A stretch of 13,200 nt of DNA from Fimbriimonadaceae bacterium. Lineage in GTDB: Bacteria; Armatimonadota; Fimbriimonadia; Fimbriimonadales; Fimbriimonadaceae. The stretch lies in contig JACMJO010000242.1 in the NCBI GenBank assembly GCA_014380605.1, positions 1-13,200 of the forward strand, read 5' to 3'. Positions 6,727-12,464 of this stretch are shown here, one piece after another. How positions within the stretch are numbered: position 1 is the first letter of the stretch; every line of letters begins with the position of its first letter. Made by a program: the position numbers and the translations under genes. The notes under the pieces were generated by a model. The model did no database searches. It was not told the origin of the DNA and saw nothing but the letters and a program-made list of their open reading frames with translations.

Positions 6727-6752
6727 GGTTTTAGGTTCCTCGGTTTTAGGTT
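6727..6752. repeat. Two-copy GGTTTTAGGTT direct repeat, period 15
   Basis: GGTTTTAGGTT occurs at 6727-6737 and 6742-6752, separated by CCTC. The second copy contains the stop codon and last bases of the phzF gene (TAA read on the minus strand at 6748-6746). Together with the 5' flank (GGGTCG) it fills the 49-nt gap between phzF and the E2 gene. It is the third word-repeat gap in this window, each with a different word. Confidence 0.65.
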
Positions 6753-7543
6753 TTGTCCAGGTAGAGCGTTCCCTCAAGGGTCGTCACGGCATAGCCCTTC
6801 AACAGCACGCGTGCGCCCAGGAATTCCACCCGGACAAAACCTCCGCGCTCTGATGCCTGGTACCCGACCATCTCGGTTTTGCCGAGCCTCTTCGACCAAT
6901 AAGGAGCCAAAAGGCAATGGGCGGAACCGGTCACCGGGTCTTCAGGGATGCCGACATTTGGGCCGAATAGGCGCGATACAAAGTCTTGTATATTAGATTC
7001 GCTCTTGGCGGTGATGAGAACCGCCTCGCGGCCGAGCCCTGCTATGGCCATCAGGTCCGGTTGGAACGAGCGGACGTCCACTTCTGACTCAAGCTCCACC
7101 ATCCAGTACATCCAATTGTCCCCGACATAGTTCAGCTTCTTTCCCAGTGCGGTTTCGAAAGGTTTGACGTCTAAGACCGGCTCAGTTAACTCGGCCGGGA
7201 AGTCGAGCACAATGAGTTCGCCTTGCTTCGTCGCTTTTAGTTCACCCGACTTGGTTTGGAATCGGATTTCACCTTGGGCCTGCTCGGTCGACCAAAGGAC
7301 ATGTGCGGAGGCAAGCGTCGCGTGCCCACACATCTTTACCTCTTTCATGGGAGTGAACCAGAGAAGTTCATAATTGCCTTCGCCAAGCTTCGTCAGGAAG
7401 GCCGTCTCGGCATGGTTCATCTCCATCGCGATCTGTTGGCGGATCTCGTCGGATATGGGGTACTCGAGGACGCAGACCCCAGCGGGGTTACCGCGAAATG
7501 GCTGGTCCGTGAAGGCGTCGACGACGTAGATTGACTGATGCAC
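6746..7543 (-). CDS. PhzF family isomerase/epimerase-like protein
   Basis: The 265-residue product shows the PhzF fold signatures: DAFTDQPFRGNPAGV (9-23), NHAETAFL (43-50) with the conserved catalytic-type glutamate E46, CGHATLASAHVL (72-83), and a C-terminal GIPEDPVTGSAHCLLAPYW. The family has two pseudo-symmetric diaminopimelate-epimerase-like halves. True PhzF isomerises a dihydro-anthranilate in phenazine synthesis, but most members are orphans of unknown substrate. No phenazine genes are present, so this is a general PhzF-like protein, not evidence for phenazine production. The start is GTG (7543-7541), giving HQSIYVVDAF next; no Shine-Dalgarno precedes it, and an 11-bp hairpin sits just upstream. 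It lies 55 nt after leuA and 49 nt before the E2 gene. Confidence 0.92.
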   Translation of the reverse strand: MHQSIYVVDAFTDQPFRGNPAGVCVLEYPISDEIRQQIAMEMNHAETAFLTKLGEGNYELLWFTPMKEVKMCGHATLASAHVLWSTEQAQGEIRFQTKSGELKATKQGELIVLDFPAELTEPVLDVKPFETALGKKLNYVGDNWMYWMVELESEVDVRSFQPDLMAIAGLGREAVLITAKSESNIQDFVSRLFGPNVGIPEDPVTGSAHCLLAPYWSKRLGKTEMVGYQASERGGFVRVEFLGARVLLKGYAVTTLEGTLYLDKT

Positions 7544-7551
7544 CTAGATAT

Positions 7552-7580
7552 TCTGGTTCAGCATTGGGGGCTGAACCAGA
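7552..7580 (-). other. 11-bp perfect hairpin between leuA and phzF
   Basis: TCTGGTTCAGC (7552-7562), 7-nt loop, GCTGAACCAGA (7570-7580) form a perfect stem. On the minus strand it begins 18 nt after the leuA stop and ends 8 nt before the phzF GTG, and it overlaps a CAGAAT (7555 to 7550) that stands 6 nt before that GTG. No T-run follows. It may be the leuA 3' end, an mRNA processing site, or an operator or translational control element for phzF. Confidence 0.6.
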
Positions 7581-7598
7581 TACAGTTGCGACAGGAAG

Positions 7599-8744
7599 CT
7601 ATTTGTTGACCAACTCGCGCAGGTCTTCTTCATCGACCTCCTGCTTCGTATCCGCCATCTTCACGAACTCATTGTAAAGATGCTCAAATCGGTCGGCATT
7701 GAAGTCAAAGCCCATCTCATGAAGCCTAAATTTGAGGCCATGCCTACCGGATCGCGCCGTCAAAATGATCTCGCTTCTATCCGCACCGACCAGTAGCGGG
7801 TCAATGATCTCATAGGTTGAGCGATCTTTGAGGACTCCGTCCTGGTGGATGCCACTGCTGTGTGCGTAGGCGTTTGCCCCCACGACCGCCTTGTTCCGTT
7901 GCACGACCATGCCCGTCAACTTCGCGACCATACGGGAGATTGGCAAGAGCTTTTTGGTGTCAACGCCAGTTTGACAGTGAAACTTGTCGCTTCGGATGTA
8001 GAGCGCCATAATCACCTCTTCCAAGGCTGTATTTCCAGCTCGTTCCCCGATGCCGTTAACCGTAACTTCAACCTGCCTTGCGCCCCCCATCACCCCGGCG
8101 AGCGTGTTTGCGGTCGCCATTCCCAGGTCGTTGTGACAGTGGCACGAGAAGATGGCTTTGTCTGAGTTCGGAACGTTCTCGATAATGCCTTTGATCAGGT
8201 GGTAGTACTCGTTTGGATACGTGTAGCCCGTGGTGTCAGGAACGTTGATCGTTGTCGCTCCTGCCTTGATGACTTCTTCGACCACTCGATAAACATAGTC
8301 TGGATCAGCTCGTCCAGAGTCTTCCATGAAGTACTCGATGTCGTCGGTGAACTTACGAGCATGCTTCACGGCCCGTACTCCGGTTTCTAGAGCTTGGTCG
8401 GCCGTCATCTTCAGCTTGAACTGCAGGTGATTCTCGCTGACGCCTAATCCAGTATGGATGCGGCGACGCTCGGCGGGCTTCAGGGCTTCTGCGGCGACTT
8501 CAATGTCTTTCTCGCGAGCGCGGGTCAGGCCGCAGACCGTGACGCCTTTGAGTTCAGTTGCAAGCGTGTGTACGCTCTCAAAGTCGCCAGGGGAACTGAT
8601 CGGGAAACCGGCTTCGATGATATCCACGCCAAGGTCCACGAGTTGGCGTCCGATTTCAATCTTCTCAGTCACGGATAGGCGCACGCCGGGACTTTGCTCG
8701 CCGTCGCGCAGGGTGGTGTCAAAGACTAAAACACGGTTACTCAT
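7599..8744 (-). CDS. leuA: 2-isopropylmalate synthase-type enzyme lacking the C-terminal regulatory domain
   Basis: The 381-residue protein carries the DRE-TIM barrel motifs: FDTTLRDGEQSPG (8-20, R13, D14, E16), CHCHNDLG (201-208, metal ligands H202 and H204) and NGIGERAGNTALEE (230-243). The linker motif AHSSGIHQDGVLK follows. It condenses 2-oxoisovalerate with acetyl-CoA in the first step of leucine synthesis, if the assignment is right. Typical LeuA proteins have about 510-560 residues and a C-terminal leucine-binding dimerisation domain. This one stops at the end of the linker (DEEDLRELVNK), and only 55 nt separate it from phzF, so no regulatory domain is encoded. Alternatives in the family are citramalate or homocitrate synthase, but the NGIGERAGN and AHSSGIHQDG segments closely follow LeuA. 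The ATG at 8744 has GAGGT 10 nt upstream. It heads the minus-strand row and is divergent from the secreted hydrolase. Confidence 0.9.
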   Translation of the reverse strand: MSNRVLVFDTTLRDGEQSPGVRLSVTEKIEIGRQLVDLGVDIIEAGFPISSPGDFESVHTLATELKGVTVCGLTRAREKDIEVAAEALKPAERRRIHTGLGVSENHLQFKLKMTADQALETGVRAVKHARKFTDDIEYFMEDSGRADPDYVYRVVEEVIKAGATTINVPDTTGYTYPNEYYHLIKGIIENVPNSDKAIFSCHCHNDLGMATANTLAGVMGGARQVEVTVNGIGERAGNTALEEVIMALYIRSDKFHCQTGVDTKKLLPISRMVAKLTGMVVQRNKAVVGANAYAHSSGIHQDGVLKDRSTYEIIDPLLVGADRSEIILTARSGRHGLKFRLHEMGFDFNADRFEHLYNEFVKMADTKQEVDEEDLRELVNK

Positions 8745-8754
8745 GGTTGGTGGG

Positions 8755-8771
8755 ACCTCATCGCTATTATA
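8755..8771 (-). promoter_or_regulatory. leuA -10 box and ribosome binding site
   Basis: On the minus strand a perfect TATAAT (8771 to 8766) is followed by a leader of roughly 15 nt with GAGGT (8759 to 8755) 10 nt before the ATG. The -35 at 17-nt spacing is poor (AATGAG). There is no room for a leader peptide or T-box between this promoter and leuA. Confidence 0.55.
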
Positions 8772-8817
8772 CGTTTTCGGTCCGTGGACTCATTGCTGGG
8801 TTAACAAGCGCTTCGCG

Positions 8818-8829
8818 TAGAATTGGCGA
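8818..8829 (+). promoter_or_regulatory. -10-like TAGAAT 6 nt before the hydrolase GTG (leaderless promoter candidate)
   Basis: TAGAAT (8818-8823) is followed by TGGCGA and GTG at 8830 (then ATG at 8833). No Shine-Dalgarno is visible. The same GTAGAATT octamer occurs before the NIL gene (10217-10224). A TTGCTG at 8793 could serve as a weak -35 at 19-nt spacing. Confidence 0.45.
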
Positions 8830-10131
8830 GTGATGATCTGGTGTAGATGTCTTCTTGCTTTGTGGTTGGCTGCCACGGCGGCAATTGCTTATGCGCAGAC
8901 CACTGCGACGCCCGAGCAGTGCCGTGCCCGCCTGGATACAGTGGTAGACAAGCTCTTGAAGACAGAACAGCCGCGACTTTTTGCCTGGCATCTTCGATCG
9001 CTCAAGGGGTTAGCGCATTCTGAGTTCGCCAAGCTCATTCTGCAGATATCGCAGTCGCCAGGACAGCCGGTCGAGGCTCGGGAGAAAGAGTATGTGGAGT
9101 TCGTCACCCGGATTGCGGAAGGCCTAGAGACGGATGGAGCCGATCCAAATGCTTACCTGAAGGACGGACGAAGAGGGCTCGTACTCGCTCGGCCCTCGGC
9201 CACCGATGGAAGCCTTCAATACATGATGGTAGACCTTCCAAAAGGATGGGATCCTTCAAAGCCTTATCCTTTATTTGTGGGCCTGCACGGTTCGGGCCCG
9301 GATAACCCGTTGGCCTACCCAAGTTACTCGGCTGCTCCACAGAAGCAGCCCATTGGAGAAGCCCCAGTCCACCCGACCAGCCAGATGATTCGGTTGGCGC
9401 CATGGGGACGGGGGAACCGGGCTTGGCGCGGAGATGCGGAGCGAGACTTGTTTGAGGCGCTGGAGCTTTTGCAGACGTTCGCCAAAACCGACACCGATCG
9501 CTGGTACCTCACCGGGCATTCCTCGGGAGCTGACGGTGCGTGGGCGATCCTGCAGCATACGCCCGACCTTTGGGCCGCAGCGGGTTTGCAGTCGGGAAGC
9601 ATGGGTTGGGGAAGGCCCGGATGGGGGCTCATCCCGAATATGGCGTACGTTCCCACCCATTGGCTAATCGGCGAAAACGATAATTTACCCGGACGAATAC
9701 CCGACAACAAAGAGGCCTATCGCATTCTAAAGGAGATGGGTGCGGAGACGAAGCTGGTGATCCTGCCCGGGGTCGGGCATTACCCACTTTCAGAAGCGGG
9801 GTTGGATGAACACACTCGGTGGCTTGTCGGCCATACCCGCAAGCGACCAGACCGTTTTTCCTTCATCATCGACCAGCCTTTCCATCCTGGGGTCTGGGGG
9901 ATTCAGGCCACGCGCGAACTGACCGGAAGTCGCTTTTTAAAAGAGCCCTGGGCAAGCTTCGATTGCGCGATCAAGGGTCAAGAGGTACGAATCAAGACAA
10001 CTCGTCTCAAGGAGATAAGCATCGATCTAGCGGCGCTGAAGATGAAGGGGTCAGTGCGAGTTTGGGTTAATGGGAAAGAGGTTCACAACGGTCCGATTCC
10101 GGAAGAAGCGTTTGTTGTCAAAGGTTTATAG
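8830..10131 (+). CDS. Secreted alpha/beta-hydrolase (esterase or peptidase-like)
   Basis: The 433-residue protein starts with a signal peptide (MMIWCRCLLALWLAATAAIAYA, likely cut after residue 22, AYA-Q). A helical segment of about 90 residues follows. The alpha/beta-hydrolase domain (about 130-335) has the oxyanion motif GLHGSG (151-156), the nucleophile elbow GHSSG (229-233, S231), a probable acid D284 in GENDN and the catalytic H317 in GVGHYPL. A C-terminal module of about 90 residues (345-433) rich in beta structure ends with VRVWVNGKEVHNGP. The fold is of the kind labelled PHB-depolymerase-like or prolyl-oligopeptidase-like in Planctomycetes and related groups. The natural substrate cannot be told; an ester or a peptide is possible. 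GTG at 8830 or ATG at 8833 are equivalent starts. It stands alone, divergent from leuA, and is followed by a 107-nt gap. Confidence 0.88.
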   Translation: MMIWCRCLLALWLAATAAIAYAQTTATPEQCRARLDTVVDKLLKTEQPRLFAWHLRSLKGLAHSEFAKLILQISQSPGQPVEAREKEYVEFVTRIAEGLETDGADPNAYLKDGRRGLVLARPSATDGSLQYMMVDLPKGWDPSKPYPLFVGLHGSGPDNPLAYPSYSAAPQKQPIGEAPVHPTSQMIRLAPWGRGNRAWRGDAERDLFEALELLQTFAKTDTDRWYLTGHSSGADGAWAILQHTPDLWAAAGLQSGSMGWGRPGWGLIPNMAYVPTHWLIGENDNLPGRIPDNKEAYRILKEMGAETKLVILPGVGHYPLSEAGLDEHTRWLVGHTRKRPDRFSFIIDQPFHPGVWGIQATRELTGSRFLKEPWASFDCAIKGQEVRIKTTRLKEISIDLAALKMKGSVRVWVNGKEVHNGPIPEEAFVVKGL

Positions 10132-10201
10132 TCGCTAGCCCGGAAGAGGGGCAGTTGTGCATCACTGAACACCGTTCCGTGGCTGTAACACTGAAGGTGT
10201 G

Positions 10202-10223
10202 CCGCAGGGTTGTGCGGTAGAAT
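10202..10223 (+). promoter_or_regulatory. Candidate promoter and small inverted repeat before the NIL-domain operon
   Basis: TAGAAT at 10218-10223 lies 15 nt before the ATG of the NIL gene. Directly before it is CCGCA (10202-10206), 6 nt, TGCGG (10213-10217), placed where an operator would act. ACACTGAAGGTGT just upstream (10188-10200) is another small palindrome, and CACTGAA is repeated at 10163 and 10189. No terminator for the preceding hydrolase gene was recognised in this 107-nt gap. No Shine-Dalgarno is present. Confidence 0.35.
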
Positions 10224-10238
10224 TTGCCCTGAAATCAC

Positions 10239-10481
10239 ATGACCACCGTCGACATTAACATCACTGCGGGCAAGGACAGCGTTGGGGAGCCTTGGCTCTG
10301 GAGATTGGGGCGAGAGTTTACGAACCTCAAGTTCACGGTCAAGAAGGCAAATATCGATGTGGATTTCGGCTGGGTTCAGCTTGAACTGGAAGGGCCGGTC
10401 GAAGAGATTCAACGCGCTACCGCATGGCTAATGACCACCGGACTGCATGTGGAAGCCCTCCAGCGCGCCGTTGGTGCATGA
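10239..10481 (+). CDS. Stand-alone NIL-domain protein (80 aa)
   Basis: The whole protein corresponds to one NIL domain: VDINITAGKDSVGEPWLWRL, then LKFTVKKANID, VDFGWVQLELEGPVEEIQRA and WLMTTGLHVEAL. NIL is a ferredoxin-like-fold domain best known from the C-terminus of the methionine importer ATPase MetN, where it senses the ligand. It also occurs fused to ferredoxins or alone, with unknown function. No ABC transporter or ferredoxin gene is nearby. Here it opens an operon: its TGA overlaps the ATG of the AXE1-family gene (ATGA at 10478-10481). A role as a small-molecule sensor or a partner of a downstream protein is inference only. Confidence 0.85.
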   Translation: MTTVDINITAGKDSVGEPWLWRLGREFTNLKFTVKKANIDVDFGWVQLELEGPVEEIQRATAWLMTTGLHVEALQRAVGA

Positions 10482-11371
10482 GCGAACTGGCGCCTTACGT
10501 CCCGGAAGACTTCGACTCCTTTTGGGCGCAAGCCATGGCCGAAGCGAACTCGGTTCGCCTTGACTTCCATCGCAGTCTCAAAAACGATTTCGACCTGACC
10601 GGATTCAAAGTAGAAACGATTGACTTTCAAGGCATGACGGGCCGTGTGCAAGGCTGGTTTGCTTATCCCGAAGGAGCCCGTCGACTTCCCAGCTTCATTT
10701 GGGTTCCACCTTACGGTAGAGAGTCCTTATTGCCGGACAAGTACGGCACGCGCGAGGGTTTCGCCTCACTAAGCTTGAACTTCCATGGCCATGAGGCTTT
10801 CCATCAGGAGAAGTACGCGATCGAGCGCGGCTACTTTGCGGAGGGCGCAGACGACCCGGAAACGTGGGTGTTCCGTAGGATGTTCCAGGATGCGGTGATC
10901 GCGACCCGGGTACTTCAAGCCCAGATCGAAGTGGACGAAGATCGAATCGGCGCGATGGGCATGAGTCAGGGTGCAGGAATCTCCATTTGGTTGGGAGCCC
11001 ATTGCCCGATCATCGGCGCGGTGTGCGCCGATATGCCGTTCTTGAGCGGGATCAGCCACACCATCATGAAAACGGTCTATCGCTACCCGCTGAAGGAAGT
11101 GCGCGACTTCATGAACGAAATCCCTTTGGGCGAGGCCCGGGTCCTGAACACCCTGAGCTACTTCGACACCATGAACCAAGCCACCCGGTGCCAAGTCCCG
11201 ACCCATGTCTCGCTGGGATTGAAAGACCCGGCCTGCCGCCCCGAGACGGTGCGGGCCACGTTCGATGCGTTGCCGGGGAAGAAGAAGCTGGTGGAGTACG
11301 ATTGGGGCCACGATTGGCATCCGGACATGGTTGAGAGCAATCGAAACTGGTTGATTGAGAATTTCGGATGA
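10478..11371 (+). CDS. AXE1-family acetyl esterase / cephalosporin-C deacetylase-like hydrolase
   Basis: The 297-residue protein has the acetyl xylan esterase (AXE1) pattern: FDSFW (12-16), a GRVQGWFAYP strand (55-64), the nucleophile elbow GMSQGAG (161-167, S163), SYFDTMNQATR (227-237), GLKDPACRPET (247-257) with acid D250, and GHDW (277-280) with catalytic H278. It would remove acetyl groups from sugars or small esters. No signal peptide is seen, so it is cytoplasmic and would act on imported acetylated oligosaccharides or on metabolites. The true start is the ATG at 10478, which overlaps the NIL stop; a longer frame to 10424 only adds residues inside the NIL gene. Its stop overlaps the start of the GT4 gene (ATGA at 11368-11371), so the three genes are translationally coupled. 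Confidence 0.92.
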   Translation: MSELAPYVPEDFDSFWAQAMAEANSVRLDFHRSLKNDFDLTGFKVETIDFQGMTGRVQGWFAYPEGARRLPSFIWVPPYGRESLLPDKYGTREGFASLSLNFHGHEAFHQEKYAIERGYFAEGADDPETWVFRRMFQDAVIATRVLQAQIEVDEDRIGAMGMSQGAGISIWLGAHCPIIGAVCADMPFLSGISHTIMKTVYRYPLKEVRDFMNEIPLGEARVLNTLSYFDTMNQATRCQVPTHVSLGLKDPACRPETVRATFDALPGKKKLVEYDWGHDWHPDMVESNRNWLIENFG

Positions 11372-12402
11372 AAGTCCTTCAGGTTGCGAGTTCCCTCTAC
11401 GATTGGGGCGGGATCGAGCGATATGTCCATTACTTGGATGAAGGGCTCACGGGTCGTTCACACAGCGTCACCGTGGTTTGTCCGCCGGGATCGCCGCTCG
11501 AGCAGAGGTCGGCCAAGAAAGCGATTTTCGCGAACAAGGGCCAATTTTCTGCCCGCACCTACCTGGCCTATCGATTAATCGGGAGAGAGACCAAACCCGA
11601 CATCGCTCACATCCACTTCAGCCCTGACTTTATCATGCCTGCCTTGGCGCTTCGGCAGACCTGCAGGGCGAAGATCATCATGACGAGGCACCTCGTACTT
11701 CCTTGGTCGCCTTCCAAGGTTCGGCGGTACACAAAGCTTTTCGACCACATCATCCCGGTATCGGGTGCAGTCGAGCGGAAGTTGGCGGAATCAGGAGTGC
11801 CAGAAGCCATGATGACGGTGGCGAAGGCGGGAGTGCCCGATCCGGCAATTGAACCCGCCCCACTCTTGGAAGGTCCACCGAGGGTCGGGGCGTTTGGAAG
11901 GTTGGTCAAGGAGAAGGGGTTCGACGTCCTGATCCAAGCTGCCACGATGGCCCCAGACATTCACGTCGACATCTACGGCAGTGGACCTGCCGAGTCCGAA
12001 TTGAAAGCGCTTGCTGTGTCCACCGGCGTCCAAGACCGCATTACCTTCCATGGCCAAATAACCGACGTTGCCGCGGCAATGAACCAAGTCGACTTGATCT
12101 GTGTGCCAAGCGTGTGGGATGAGGCGTTCCCGTATTCGATCCTTGAAGCGATGGCAATGGCACGTTCGGTGGTGGCGTCTAGGGTCGGAGGCGTCCCGGA
12201 GGTTGTGCAGGAAGGGGTCACGGGTCGCCTATTTGAACGTCAGAATCATCAAGAGTTAGCCTCAATTCTCAAGGAATTCGGAAACGATCGGACTAGGCTT
12301 GTCAAAATGGGAGGTCAGGGGAGAGAAGTCCAGCAAGCCGAATACACCATCCCCAAGATGGCGGAGCGCATCGAGGCGGTGTATCGGAAGGTTTTAGGGT
12401 GA
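11368..12402 (+). CDS. Glycosyltransferase family 4 (GT-B fold)
   Basis: The 344-residue product has the GT4 architecture. The N-terminal Rossmann domain starts KVLQVASSLYDWGGIERYV with the glycine loop GGIERY (14-19). The C-terminal nucleotide-sugar domain starts at about residue 172 with VGAFGRLVKEKGFDVLI (K181 in the phosphate-binding region), then DIYGSGP (201-207). The EX7E motif is EAFPYSILE with E252 and E260. A retaining transfer of hexose from an NDP-sugar to a lipid-linked or surface glycan acceptor is likely; donor and acceptor are unknown. No transmembrane helix is seen. It overlaps the deacetylase gene upstream. The dsbD-like gene begins about 60 nt after its stop, and an in-frame GTG overlapping that stop exists but gives a poor N-terminus. 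Confidence 0.94.
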   Translation: MKVLQVASSLYDWGGIERYVHYLDEGLTGRSHSVTVVCPPGSPLEQRSAKKAIFANKGQFSARTYLAYRLIGRETKPDIAHIHFSPDFIMPALALRQTCRAKIIMTRHLVLPWSPSKVRRYTKLFDHIIPVSGAVERKLAESGVPEAMMTVAKAGVPDPAIEPAPLLEGPPRVGAFGRLVKEKGFDVLIQAATMAPDIHVDIYGSGPAESELKALAVSTGVQDRITFHGQITDVAAAMNQVDLICVPSVWDEAFPYSILEAMAMARSVVASRVGGVPEVVQEGVTGRLFERQNHQELASILKEFGNDRTRLVKMGGQGREVQQAEYTIPKMAERIEAVYRKVLG

Positions 12403-12452
12403 ATTTGGGACCCCGGGAACTGGATTGGGAACGATCTGCTTTAGAACGAACG

Positions 12453-12457
12453 AAGGA
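12453..12457 (+). promoter_or_regulatory. Ribosome binding site that selects the dsbD-like start
   Basis: AAGGA stands 7 nt before GTG 12465 but only 1 nt before ATG 12459. It therefore favours the GTG, which also gives a normal signal peptide (MNSRILVVLVAF). Confidence 0.6.
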
Positions 12458-12464
12458 TATGATA

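Noticed and set aside
6746..7543. Phenazine biosynthesis locus
   Set aside because: Only a general PhzF-family protein is present; no other phenazine genes accompany it.
7544..7601. Frameshift or premature stop hiding a LeuA regulatory domain
   Set aside because: Reading past the TAG runs into the phzF gene out of frame and shows no LeuA dimerisation-domain sequence, so the short form appears genuine.
10424..10477. Longer start for the AXE1-family protein
   Set aside because: The added residues lie inside the NIL gene and have no family similarity; the ATGA overlap at 10478 is the natural start.
12399..12464. GTG at 12399 as dsbD start, overlapping the GT4 stop
   Set aside because: It would put about 22 mostly charged residues ahead of the signal peptide, and it lacks a ribosome binding site.
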